A DNA stretch of 64,000 nucleotides from Nocardia anocheti (GTDB lineage Bacteria > Actinomycetota > Actinomycetes > Mycobacteriales > Mycobacteriaceae), in the NCBI RefSeq assembly GCF_029675105.1, contig NZ_JAQQFV010000001.1, forward strand, positions 248,001 to 312,000, in the 5' to 3' direction. Positions within the stretch are counted from its first letter, which is position 1; every line of letters begins with the position of its first letter. Under the pieces are notes generated by a model, which had not been told where the DNA came from, did no database searches, and saw nothing but the letters and a program-made list of their open reading frames with translations. A program made the translations under genes and the position numbers. This document shows, piece by piece, positions 47,525 through 56,304 of the stretch.

Positions 47525-48060
47525 CGGGGCAGTTTGTCCAGCACCGCCGCGAATTCGTTGGCGAAACCGAGGCGCTGGGCGATCATGCCGAGCTGCTCGT
47601 CGGGGTAGAGATCGGTCTCGGCGAGGATCACGCTGAGCACGGGCTCGGGCAGGCCGAGGTCGGCCAGCACGCCCAGGTCGCCCTCTTCCCACGGTTCGAC
47701 GTCGTCGAGGTCGTCGGGGTCGATGTCGGGGATCTCGACATTGAGCGCGTCGAGCACGTCGGCGGCGATGTCGTAGTCGATCGCGGCGGTGGCGTCGGAG
47801 ACGAGCAGCCGGGTGCCGCTCGGCGCCGGACGCACCACGACGAAGAACTCGTCGTCGACGTCGAGCAGCCCGAATACCGCCCCCGAGCTGCGCAGGGCCT
47901 TGAGTTCGGTCTCGGCGACCGACAGATCGTGCAGGGCATCGTTGGTCAGCGGACTACACCGCCACGTGCCTTCTTCGCGGACCACCGCCACTGCGAACCC
48001 TTCGACGTCGAAGTCGTCGTCCGACGTCGCCCTGTTCGTGCCCGAGCGCTGTGCTGCCAT
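47521..48060 (-). CDS. tRNA adenosine deaminase-associated protein
   Basis: 179 aa of the actinobacterial family found directly upstream of tadA. It is acidic (DIDPDDLDDVEPWEEGD) with conserved FAVAVVREEGTWRCSPL and LRSSGAVFGLLDVDDEFFVVVRP segments. Function is not established; the fixed linkage and 4-bp overlap suggest a partner of TadA. ATG 48060. Divergent from tyrA. Confidence 0.88.
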   Translation of the reverse strand: MAAQRSGTNRATSDDDFDVEGFAVAVVREEGTWRCSPLTNDALHDLSVAETELKALRSSGAVFGLLDVDDEFFVVVRPAPSGTRLLVSDATAAIDYDIAADVLDALNVEIPDIDPDDLDDVEPWEEGDLGVLADLGLPEPVLSVILAETDLYPDEQLGMIAQRLGFANEFAAVLDKLPR

Positions 48061-48118
48061 GGACCAAACGGTAGTCTGTCCCGCCCGTAATGATGAACTC
48101 GTGTGCCAATCTGTTCCG

Positions 48119-49066
48119 ATGACACTCGACCAGCGCGGCGCCGTGTGCGTCCTCGGAACCGGTTTGATCGGCGGCTCTCTGCTGCGCGCCGCCGTCGCGG
48201 CGGGGTACGAGGCGTTCGGCTACAACCGCTCCGATTCGGGTGCCGAGGCGGCGCGTCGCGACGGTTTCGACGTCACCGGCGAGCTGGAGACGGTCCTGCG
48301 CCGGGCCGCCGAGACCGACGCGCTGGTGGTCCTGGCCGTCCCGATGCCCGCGGTCGACGTCATCCTCACCGCCATCGCCACGCACGCCCCCGACTGCCCG
48401 CTCACCGACGTGGTGAGCATCAAACAGCCGGTCGTCGACGCGGTACGCGAGCACGGGTTGGCGGCGAACTTCGTGGGTGGCCATCCCATGGCCGGTACGT
48501 CCGAATCCGGCTGGGCGGCAACCGATCCCGAGCTGTTCCGCGATGCGGTGTGGGCGGTCGGCGTGGACGAGGGCACCCGGGTCGAGCCCTGGACCCGGGT
48601 GGTGCGGCTGGCGCTGGACTGCGGGTCGGTGGTGGTCCCGGTGATCGCGGCCGAGCACGATCGGGCCGTCGCCCGGATCTCGCACCTGCCGCACGTGCTG
48701 GCCGAGGCGCTGGCGGCCTCCGGCGCCGACGGTGGTGCGCTGGCCCTCGGCCTGGCGGCGGGCTCGTTCCGCGACGGCACCCGCGTCGCCGCAACCGCCC
48801 CCGACCTGGTGCGCGCGATCTGCGAGCCCAACGACGCGGCCCTGGGCGCGGTTCTCGACGAGATCATCGCCGCCCTGGTGTCCGCACGCGAGTCCCTGCG
48901 CGCCGAGGGCACCCTCGGCGACCTTGTCGAGGAGGGTTACCGGGGGCGCACCGCCTACGACCGGCGCGAGCGGTGGGAGATCACCGGAGTGACTCCCGGG
49001 GAAGGCGATTGGCTGGGCGAGCTGCGGCGGGCGGGTCAGCGGGGCGGGGTGCTGCGCACGCTGTAA
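48119..49066 (+). CDS. tyrA: Prephenate dehydrogenase
   Basis: 315-aa NAD(P)-dependent enzyme of tyrosine biosynthesis. The Rossmann motif is VCVLGTGLIGGSL; ADP-binding NRS, the GGHPMAGTSESG substrate loop and HLPHVLAEAL are in place. It lacks a C-terminal ACT domain. ATG 48119 is chosen just before the Rossmann strand; GTG 48101 is the alternative and neither has a clear Shine-Dalgarno. The divergent neighbour is the tadA-associated gene. Confidence 0.9.
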   Translation: MTLDQRGAVCVLGTGLIGGSLLRAAVAAGYEAFGYNRSDSGAEAARRDGFDVTGELETVLRRAAETDALVVLAVPMPAVDVILTAIATHAPDCPLTDVVSIKQPVVDAVREHGLAANFVGGHPMAGTSESGWAATDPELFRDAVWAVGVDEGTRVEPWTRVVRLALDCGSVVVPVIAAEHDRAVARISHLPHVLAEALAASGADGGALALGLAAGSFRDGTRVAATAPDLVRAICEPNDAALGAVLDEIIAALVSARESLRAEGTLGDLVEEGYRGRTAYDRRERWEITGVTPGEGDWLGELRRAGQRGGVLRTL

Positions 49067-49071
49067 CGGGG

Positions 49072-49689
49072 TCAGACGCGTTCGGCCAGACCCGGGTAGT
49101 CGAGGACGAATCCCTCCGGATCGACGGTGAGGGTGGCGCTGGAGACCGGGGAGAGCACATTGATGCCGTCGGCGGCGCTGGAGTAGGTGAGTTCGGCCTC
49201 CTGCACCAGCAGGTCGGGCAGCCGCACATAGACCACCGGCACCTGCACATCGCCCACGGCGTTCTGCAACCCGAACCGCCGGATGGGCAGGGTGTTGAAG
49301 AACGGGCTCAGCACCACATCCACATCGAGCGCACCGCCGAAGGTCGAGCGCACATGACTGCCACCCGCGTCGACGAGCCAGTAGTTCTCCTCGTCACGGG
49401 AGATGGAGGCGTGTCGCTCGCCCGCGGCGGTGGTGGTGCGCAGCGAGAGCCTGCGGGTGGCGCCCGCCTCGTCGGTGACCAGGTCGTAGGAGGCGCTGAA
49501 GGCCGGATGCTCGTCGCCCGCGCTACCGATCATCCGGCCCGCCGCCCTGATCCGGTTCCCGTTCACCGTCACCCGCACCGATTCCATCCGGGTGTTGTCG
49601 TGGGCACGCCAGGTGAGGACCGACGGCCACCGCGACGCCGGTCGGATCTCGGAGGGGCCTGCGGCCGGGCCCGGGGCTGGGGACGTCAC
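49072..49689 (-). CDS. Putative glycolipid-binding domain protein
   Basis: 205-aa soluble protein of the putative glycolipid-binding family (DUF1089 type). Conserved pieces are GRMIGSAGDEHPAFSASYDLVTDEAGATRRL, YWLVDAGG and the DVDVVLSPFFNTLPIRRF region. It is probably a beta-barrel. GTG 49689 is the first sensible start; further upstream codons to 49776 are not conserved in character. It is downstream of the ABC pair by 58 bases, on the same strand. Confidence 0.82.
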   Translation of the reverse strand: MTSPAPGPAAGPSEIRPASRWPSVLTWRAHDNTRMESVRVTVNGNRIRAAGRMIGSAGDEHPAFSASYDLVTDEAGATRRLSLRTTTAAGERHASISRDEENYWLVDAGGSHVRSTFGGALDVDVVLSPFFNTLPIRRFGLQNAVGDVQVPVVYVRLPDLLVQEAELTYSSAADGINVLSPVSSATLTVDPEGFVLDYPGLAERV

Positions 49690-49747
49690 CTCTCTACGGT
49701 AAGCGACACCGGCCCCGCTGCCCCACAACACGGGCAACACGGGCGCA

Positions 49748-51595
49748 TCACACCAGCGAATCCCGCCAGGCGGCATGGAGACCGGCGAATCGGCCCTGTC
49801 CGGCGATCAGCTCGGCCGGGGCGCCGTCCTCCACGATGCGGCCCGCGTCGAGCACCAGCACCCGGTCGGCGATCGCCACGGTGGAGAGCCGATGGGCGAT
49901 GATCACGGCGGTTCGGTCGCGCAGCAGCGTCTCGAGCGCGTGCTGGACCAGCCGCTCGCCCGGGATGTCCAGGCTGGAGGTGGCCTCGTCGAGCACGATC
50001 ACGGCCGGATCGGCAAGGAACACCCGCGCGAAGGCCACCAACTGCCGCTGACCGGCCGAGAGCCTGCCGCCGCGGGTGCGCACGTCGGTGTCGTAGCCGT
50101 CGGGCAGCGAGGCCACGAACCGGTCCAGGCCCACCGCCGTGGCGGCCGCGCGCACCTCGGCATCGGACGCGTCGGGCCTGCCGAGACGGATGTTGTCGGC
50201 GATGGTCCCGGAGAACAGGTACGCCTCCTGGGTGACCATCACGATGTGCCTGCGCAGGTCCGCGTCGGTGAGCCTGCGCAGGTCGACCCCATCCAGGCTG
50301 ACGGTGCCGCCGCTCGGGTCGTAGAACCGGGTGAGCAGCTTGGCCAGCGTCGACTTGCCCGCGCCCGTCGCGCCCACCAGCGCCACCACTTGGCCCGCCG
50401 GGATGTCCAGCTCGAACTCCGGTAACACGCGGGTGTCCTGGTAGCCGAACCAGACGTGGTCCATCCGCACCTCGCCCCGCGCCTCCAACAGCGCCACCGG
50501 ATCGTCGGGTTCGGCCACCGACGGTTCCTCCTCGAGCACGCCGGAGATCTTCTCCAGTGCCGCCGCGGCGGACTGATAGGAGTTGAACACCTGGGCGAGC
50601 TCGTCGAGCGGACCGTAGAACTGGTCGAGGTAGAGCAGATAGGCCGCGAGCACGCCGAGGGCGAGATTGCCCTCCATCACCTGCCAGGCACCGACCAACA
50701 GCACGATGACAGTGGTCAGCTTGCCGATGAAGTTCGACAGGCCCACGTAGTCGCCCATGCCGCGGATCGCGGTGGTGGTGGCCCGCTGATACTCGCTGTC
50801 CTCGGCGGCGAGCACCTCCTGGTTGCGCCCTTCGCGCCGGAATGCCTGCACCGCCCGCATGCCGCTCATCGCCTCGACGAACTGCACGATCACCCGGGCG
50901 ATCGCCCCGCGCGTACGCCGGTAACCCGCCCGCTGACGCCGCTGCGCCCACCGGGTCACCAGCACCAGCGGCACGAACCCGAGCAGCACGATCGAGGCCA
51001 GCATGGGATCGAGCCAGACCAGCAGCACCGCGATGGTGACCACCGACAGGATCGCGCCGAAGGCCTGATTCAGCGCGCCCTCGAGCAGTTCCTGGAGGGT
51101 TTCGATATCGCTGGTGAGCCGGGTGACGACCTTGCCCGAGGTGTAGCTCTCGTGGAACGACACACTCAGCCGCTGGGTGTGCCGGAACGCGCGCACCCGC
51201 AGGTCGAACAGCACCCGCTGACTCAGCGAGCCCGAGGCCCGCAGGAAACAGAACGTGGTGACACCCGAGGTGAGGGTGACCGCGACGAACCCGGCCACCG
51301 TCGCGATCAGCGGTGTCCAATCACCCTGTCGACCGGCGCTGATGCCGTGGTCGAGGCCGTAGGCGATGAACAGCGGCAGCGAGACCTTGGCCGCGTTGTC
51401 GAGCAGGATCAGCACGAAGGTGAGCAGCGCCTGGTTGCGGTAGGGCCGCACCAGGTCGAGCAGCAGGCGCCGGGAACGCCCGGCCAGCACCAGGTTTCCG
51501 GTGCCGGTGACCGCGTCGTCCTCCTTGGCGATGCCACGCCAGTCGGCTTCGCGTTCCGGCACGTCCTGCGCCGTAGTCGTTTCCGTGCTCGTCAT
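49748..51595 (-). CDS. ABC exporter half-transporter, canonical NBD
   Basis: 615 aa: a six-helix exporter domain (about 50-350), with the coupling-region sequence SGKVVTRLTSDIETLQ, and an NBD with GATGAGKST, LSAGQRQ and VIVLDEATS (catalytic Glu) plus IAHRLST. The gene starts with ATG 51595 after GGGAGGTGA and overlaps the stop of the partner gene by four bases. With that partner it forms a heterodimeric exporter; substrate unknown. Confidence 0.92.
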   Translation of the reverse strand: MTSTETTTAQDVPEREADWRGIAKEDDAVTGTGNLVLAGRSRRLLLDLVRPYRNQALLTFVLILLDNAAKVSLPLFIAYGLDHGISAGRQGDWTPLIATVAGFVAVTLTSGVTTFCFLRASGSLSQRVLFDLRVRAFRHTQRLSVSFHESYTSGKVVTRLTSDIETLQELLEGALNQAFGAILSVVTIAVLLVWLDPMLASIVLLGFVPLVLVTRWAQRRQRAGYRRTRGAIARVIVQFVEAMSGMRAVQAFRREGRNQEVLAAEDSEYQRATTTAIRGMGDYVGLSNFIGKLTTVIVLLVGAWQVMEGNLALGVLAAYLLYLDQFYGPLDELAQVFNSYQSAAAALEKISGVLEEEPSVAEPDDPVALLEARGEVRMDHVWFGYQDTRVLPEFELDIPAGQVVALVGATGAGKSTLAKLLTRFYDPSGGTVSLDGVDLRRLTDADLRRHIVMVTQEAYLFSGTIADNIRLGRPDASDAEVRAAATAVGLDRFVASLPDGYDTDVRTRGGRLSAGQRQLVAFARVFLADPAVIVLDEATSSLDIPGERLVQHALETLLRDRTAVIIAHRLSTVAIADRVLVLDAGRIVEDGAPAELIAGQGRFAGLHAAWRDSLV

Positions 51596-53424
51596 GATTC
51601 ACCTCCCATCAGCTCGCGGTAGCGCGCGTTGCCGCGCAGCAGCTTCTCGTGCGTGCCCTCGGCGACGATGCGTCCGTCGGCCAGCAGCGCCACCCGGTCG
51701 GCCAGCGCGGCGGTCGAGGGCCGATGCGCGACCAGCAACGTGGTCGCGCCGGACAGCACGCTGCGCAACCGGTCCTGCACGCGCTCTTCGGTTTCCACGT
51801 CCAGCGCGGAGAGCGGGTCGTCGAGCACCATGATCCGGCCGTGCTCGGCGGCGCTGTCGCCGCTGAGCACCGCCCTGGCCAGGGCCAGCCGCTGCCGCTG
51901 GCCACCGGACAGACTCATGCCCTGCTCACCGATCCTGGTGTCCAGGCCCCAGGGCAGCTCGTCGACGAAGTCGGTGGCCTGTGCGATGTCGAGGGCTTGG
52001 CGCACGTCGTCGTCGGTGGCACGCGGGTCGCCCAGTGCGACGTTCTCGCGCACGCTGGCCGAGAACAGCACCGGTTCCTCGAAGGCCACCGTCACCACCC
52101 GGCGCAGGTCGGCCAGGCGCAGGGTGGCGATGTCGATGCCGTCGATGGTGATGCTGCCCGCGTCCACGTCGTAGAGCCGTGGAATCAGTTCCAGCAGTGC
52201 GGTTTTGCCACTGCCGGTGGCACCGACCAGCGCCACGGTCTCGCCGGGCCGGATCCGTAGCGAGAGGTCGTCCAGCACCGCGGTGTCGGTCCCGTCGCCC
52301 GAGCGCGGATAGGCGAAGCGCACGCCGTCGATGACCAGCTCGCCACGCACCCGCGCGGGCAGATCCACCGGCCGCTCGGGATCGGTGATGTCGAGCGGGG
52401 TGTCGATGATCTCCCAGAACCGGTCGGCGGCCGTGCGCGCCTCGAACAGCTCCGAGAGCAGGAAGCCGGTCCAGATGATCGGCCACTGCAGGAATGTCGC
52501 CAGGGTGATGCTGGCGACCAGCGTGCCCATCGTCATCGAACCGTGCACCACCGAGTAGCCACCGACGCCGAGCGAGATCGCGATGGCGACGGTCGGCAAG
52601 GTCACCATGGCCGCCCACAGCGTGGCGTCCAGGCGCACCTTCTCCAGCTCGGTGCGTTGCAGTTCGCGCGACAGTGCCGTGAAGCGGGAGCCGAAGAACC
52701 GGCCGCGACCCAGCGCCTTGAGCACCCGCACGCCCTGCGCGGATTCCTGGGCGATGGTCGCGAGGTCACCGGACTGGTCCTGCGAGCGCCGCGAGGCCAC
52801 CTCGAAGCGCCGCACGAACCGCAGGCAGAAGATGGTGAGCGGCAGCGAGACCACCGTGAAGATCAATCCCACGTGCCAATTCATCACGAACAGCGCGCAC
52901 AGCCCGGTCGGCAGCAGCACCAGGTGCACGACGAGGAACGGACCGGCGAACGCGACGAACCGGCGGATGACGCTCATGTCGTCGACCGCGCGGGAGAGCA
53001 GCTGACCGGACTGCCAGCCATCATGTCTGCCGATGGAGAGCGCCTGCAGCTGGGTGAACAGCTTGGCGCGCATGGCGATCTCGAACAGCGTGGAGGGCTT
53101 GGACACCAGCCACCGTCGGCCCCACATACCGAACGATTCGAGCGCGCCGAGGGCGAAGACCAGCGCGACCGGCCACAGCAGACCGGCGAAGTCGCGGTGC
53201 GCGATCGGTCCGTCGATCACCTTCGCGATCAGCAACGGGATGAGGATGGCCGTGCTGGTGGCCAGGATGGCCAGGACATTGGCGGCGATCAGTGGCACCC
53301 GGTACGGGCGCAGGTAGGGCAGGAACCGCCGCAGCGACCGCATTCCCCCGCGCGGTGGCTGTGTCGACGGCTGCGATCTGTCGGCCTCCGATTCGGCTGC
53401 CGCCAGGTCCAATGTGACAGACAA
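51592..53424 (-). CDS. ABC exporter half-transporter, degenerate NBD
   Basis: 610 aa. Membrane domain about 30-340, NBD with GATGSGKTA, LSGGQRQ, and Walker B IMVLDDPLS, in which the catalytic Glu is Asp. The Q-loop position has Glu (VTVAFEEPVLF), also atypical; the switch His is kept (VAHRPST). These are marks of the inactive half of an asymmetric exporter. TTG 53424 has GGGGGAA upstream. First gene of the operon. Confidence 0.92.
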   Translation of the reverse strand: MSVTLDLAAAESEADRSQPSTQPPRGGMRSLRRFLPYLRPYRVPLIAANVLAILATSTAILIPLLIAKVIDGPIAHRDFAGLLWPVALVFALGALESFGMWGRRWLVSKPSTLFEIAMRAKLFTQLQALSIGRHDGWQSGQLLSRAVDDMSVIRRFVAFAGPFLVVHLVLLPTGLCALFVMNWHVGLIFTVVSLPLTIFCLRFVRRFEVASRRSQDQSGDLATIAQESAQGVRVLKALGRGRFFGSRFTALSRELQRTELEKVRLDATLWAAMVTLPTVAIAISLGVGGYSVVHGSMTMGTLVASITLATFLQWPIIWTGFLLSELFEARTAADRFWEIIDTPLDITDPERPVDLPARVRGELVIDGVRFAYPRSGDGTDTAVLDDLSLRIRPGETVALVGATGSGKTALLELIPRLYDVDAGSITIDGIDIATLRLADLRRVVTVAFEEPVLFSASVRENVALGDPRATDDDVRQALDIAQATDFVDELPWGLDTRIGEQGMSLSGGQRQRLALARAVLSGDSAAEHGRIMVLDDPLSALDVETEERVQDRLRSVLSGATTLLVAHRPSTAALADRVALLADGRIVAEGTHEKLLRGNARYRELMGGES

Positions 53425-53676
53425 GGTTCCCCCTCGATGTCCGGTGGATGGATGTTTCCGCCAACGTCACGCCCAGTGATGTTCGCACCGGGGTCCGACA
53501 AGTTCGATCCATCCAGAGTCCCATCGTGGACCCGCCCCCGGCCACTGATTTTCCGCCGGTCGGTCGGAGCTCGCGTTCGCGCCCGAAGCCGCCTTCGCGT
53601 GGGCCGATACAATTCGCCGCGGAGCGAGAGCGGGTCGCTGACCAGCGCGCGGCGCTGACGAAACACAGGAGGGTCG

Positions 53677-54819
53677 TTGACTCGGATGGTCGGGCTGTTC
53701 GCCGGTATCGGCGGGCTCGAACTCGGCCTCGCCGGAAACGGCTGGGCTACCGAGTTACTCTGCGAGATCGACCCCGGCGCCCAGGGCGTGCTCGCCGCCC
53801 GCTTCCCCGATGTCCCGCTGCACGGCGACATCACCCGATTACGCTCGCTGCCCGCGAACACCGAGCTGGTCGCGGCGGGGTTCCCCTGCCAGGACCTGTC
53901 CCAGGCCGGACGCACCGCGGGCATCACCGGCCGCCGCTCCGGCCTGGTCGACGAGGTGTTCCGGCTGGTCCGGCGCAAGCGCGGACCGCGCTGGCTGCTG
54001 ATCGAGAACGTCCCCTTCATGCTCCAACTCGGCCGCGGCGCGGCCATGCGCCACATCACCGGCGCGCTCGAGGAACTCGGCTACACCTGGGCCTACCGCG
54101 TCGTCGACGGCCGCGCGTTCGGACTGCCCCAGCGCAGGCAGCGGGTGCTGATGCTGGCCTCGCGCACCGAAGACCCCCGCCAGGTGCTCTTCGGCGACGA
54201 CGCGGGCCCCCGCGACTACGGCGATCCCGACCGCGACCCCTGCGGCTTCTACTGGACCGAGGGCGTGCGCGGCCTCGGCTGGGCGGTCAACGCGGTGCCC
54301 ACCCTCAAGGGCGGGTCCGGCCTCGGCATCGCCAGCCCACCGGCGGTGCGGCTGCCCGCGGGCGAGATCGTCACCCCGGGCATCGTCGACGGTGAGCGAC
54401 TCCAGGGTTTCGCCGCCGACTGGACCGCTCCCGCCCTCGACGTCCCCGGCGTCCGGCACGGCCACCGCTGGAAGCTGGTCGGCAACGCGGTGAGCGTGCG
54501 CATGGCGAACTGGGTCGGCGAACGCCTGGCCGCCCCACTCCCCCTGCTCACCGACGGCGAACCGCTACGCCCCGGCGAACCGTGGCCGACCGCGGCCTGG
54601 GGCCACGCGGGCGTCGTCCACCGGGTGCCGGTCTCCACCTGGCCGGTCCACGAGCCCTATGAGGACCTGAAGAACTTCCTCACCGAGTCCCGCCTGCTCT
54701 CCCCCCGCGCCACCGCGGGCTTCCTCCGCCGCACATCCATGGGCAGCCTGCGTTTCCCACCGGGCTTCCTCGACGACGTCCGCGACCACCTCGACCGCAT
54801 GGGTGGTTGGGCCGCGTGA
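53677..54819 (+). CDS. DNA (cytosine-5) methyltransferase
   Basis: 380-aa type II m5C methyltransferase. Motif I LFAGIGGLELGL (7-18), the catalytic motif IV GFPCQDLSQAG with C71, ENV (110-112), the QRRQRVLML motif VIII and the C-terminal GNAVSV motif X are all intact. The target-recognition region lies between VIII and X. A C-terminal extension of about 90 residues follows motif X. Start TTG 53677 lies after AGGAGGG; ATG 53686 is an alternative. No restriction endonuclease is seen next to it. A Vsr gene overlaps its 3' end. The recognition sequence cannot be read from here. Confidence 0.92.
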   Translation: MTRMVGLFAGIGGLELGLAGNGWATELLCEIDPGAQGVLAARFPDVPLHGDITRLRSLPANTELVAAGFPCQDLSQAGRTAGITGRRSGLVDEVFRLVRRKRGPRWLLIENVPFMLQLGRGAAMRHITGALEELGYTWAYRVVDGRAFGLPQRRQRVLMLASRTEDPRQVLFGDDAGPRDYGDPDRDPCGFYWTEGVRGLGWAVNAVPTLKGGSGLGIASPPAVRLPAGEIVTPGIVDGERLQGFAADWTAPALDVPGVRHGHRWKLVGNAVSVRMANWVGERLAAPLPLLTDGEPLRPGEPWPTAAWGHAGVVHRVPVSTWPVHEPYEDLKNFLTESRLLSPRATAGFLRRTSMGSLRFPPGFLDDVRDHLDRMGGWAA

Positions 54820-55304
54820 CCGCACGCGGGCAGGAGCCCCCGCCGTCCGCGGCCGCCGGACAACCGCCTGCCGCCGGGGCCACGAACCGGCCGACGACGG
54901 ATGCCGCGACCAGCGCGCGGATGGCTCGACAGCGACGCGCCGATACCGGGCCGGAACTGGCACTGCGGCGCGAGTTGCATCGCGCCGGGCTGCGCTACTT
55001 CGTCGACCGGTCACCGATCAAAGGCCAGCGCCGCCGCGCGGACGTGGTGTTTCCGCGCTTGCGGATCGCGGTGTACGTGGACGGCTGCTTCTGGCATCGC
55101 TGCCCGCAGCACGCGACGAGCCCGAAGAACAACGCCCAGTGGTGGGCCGACAAGCTGGCGGGCAATGTGGCCCGCGACCGGGCCACCGACGCCGCGCTGA
55201 CGGCGGCGGGCTGGCAGGTGGTGCGCGTCTGGGAACACGAGGACCCGCACGCGGCGGCCGAACAGATCGGCGCGCTCGTCCGCGCGCGAGGTCGATCCGG
55301 ATAG
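54816..55304 (+). CDS. vsr: Very short patch repair endonuclease (Vsr)
   Basis: 162-aa Vsr-type nuclease that nicks T:G mismatches left by deamination of 5-methylcytosine. Residues about 25-40 hold RMARQRRADTGPELALRREL; the nuclease core is KGQRRRADVVFPRLRIAVYVDGCFWHRCPQH with the catalytic Asp and zinc ligands, ending in GWQVVRVWEHE. The first 25 residues are a disordered Pro/Ala tail. GTG 54816 overlaps the methyltransferase TGA (GTGA), so the two are translationally coupled. Confidence 0.92.
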   Translation: MTARGQEPPPSAAAGQPPAAGATNRPTTDAATSARMARQRRADTGPELALRRELHRAGLRYFVDRSPIKGQRRRADVVFPRLRIAVYVDGCFWHRCPQHATSPKNNAQWWADKLAGNVARDRATDAALTAAGWQVVRVWEHEDPHAAAEQIGALVRARGRSG

Positions 55305-55355
55305 AAGCGATCTACCCGCGGCGATCCGAACGCGCGCGGGCGGACGCGACGACGC

Positions 55356-55481
55356 TCAGCGTCGTGCGTCGGAACGAACTCGCACGCGCACCGGCGCCTT
55401 GCGCGCCTGGGTGGCGAGATAGCCGGACACCGCCATCGCCAGGATCGTGGCGGTACTCGCCATAGCGATCACATAGCTCAT
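55356..55481 (-). CDS. 41-aa membrane microprotein
   Basis: MSYVIAMASTATILAMAVSG begins a short protein with one membrane helix and a basic tail (RVRVRSDARR). ATG 55481 has a good Shine-Dalgarno, GGGAGG, eight bases upstream. It is too short for most gene finders. Function unknown; it is convergent with vsr and divergent from the DUF998 gene. Confidence 0.55.
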   Translation of the reverse strand: MSYVIAMASTATILAMAVSGYLATQARKAPVRVRVRSDARR

Positions 55482-55614
55482 TCGAAGACCTCCCGGTTCG
55501 TTGTCCTCCACCACCCTGCCCGGCGAACCTGACAGCAACCTGTGCGCGCGGCGCGGCAACCATGCCTCACAACCCCGCCGCGCCTGATCGTGCCTGTTCG
55601 ACGCGAACAGCACA

Positions 55615-56304
55615 ATGGTCGATGTGACCGAACTCGCCCGGTTCTCCCGCGTGCCTGCCCTGCTGATCGCGCTCGCGATCGCCGTCGCGGGCCTGTGCTA
55701 CTCGTCCTGGGTGCTCGAGTTCGTCCTCCCGATCCACGTCGATCCGGTGAACACCTTCCTCAGCGAGCTCGACGCCGACGGCAAGCCCTACCGCGAGGTG
55801 TTCGCCACCGCCGACAAGCTCGTCGGGCTGCTGCTCATCCCCGCCGCGCTCGGCGGCCTGCTGGTCTTCCGGCGCCGTGCACTCACTACGACAGGCTGGC
55901 TCGCCCTGCTGTGCTTCGGCGCCTCGACCATCGCCGACGCCATGCTGCCCCTGCACGACTGCGATCCGGCGGTGAGCGCGTGCGGCGGCGACAGCGGGCT
56001 GTTCCCGCAGCTGCACCAGCCGCACGCGCTCACCAGCACGCTGGCGGTGACCTCGATCGCGGTGGCGGCGTTCGCGTTCAGCGGCGCCGCCTACCGCTAT
56101 CACCGCTGGGCGATCCTGCGCGAGTTCGGTGTGGTCGTACTCGTCGTCGGCTCCGCGGCCACCATCTGGATGCTGTTGGCCGACAACCTGTCCGGCTCCT
56201 ACGCCCTCGGGATCGCCCAGCGCATCCAGGTCGGCGCGATGTCGCTGTGGCTGCTCGCGCTGGCCGCCGCCGTGCTGGTCGAGGCGCGCGAGTGGACTAC
56301 TTGA
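55615..56304 (+). CDS. DUF998 membrane protein
   Basis: 229 aa with about six membrane helices, beginning with LLIALAIAVAGLCYSSWVLEF. The DUF998 pattern is visible in NTFLSELDADGKPYREVFATADKLVGLLL and SIADAMLPLHDC. Function unknown. ATG 55615 or GTG 55624 could be the start. Its 3' end overlaps the convergent phytase-like gene by eight bases. Confidence 0.85.
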   Translation: MVDVTELARFSRVPALLIALAIAVAGLCYSSWVLEFVLPIHVDPVNTFLSELDADGKPYREVFATADKLVGLLLIPAALGGLLVFRRRALTTTGWLALLCFGASTIADAMLPLHDCDPAVSACGGDSGLFPQLHQPHALTSTLAVTSIAVAAFAFSGAAYRYHRWAILREFGVVVLVVGSAATIWMLLADNLSGSYALGIAQRIQVGAMSLWLLALAAAVLVEAREWTT

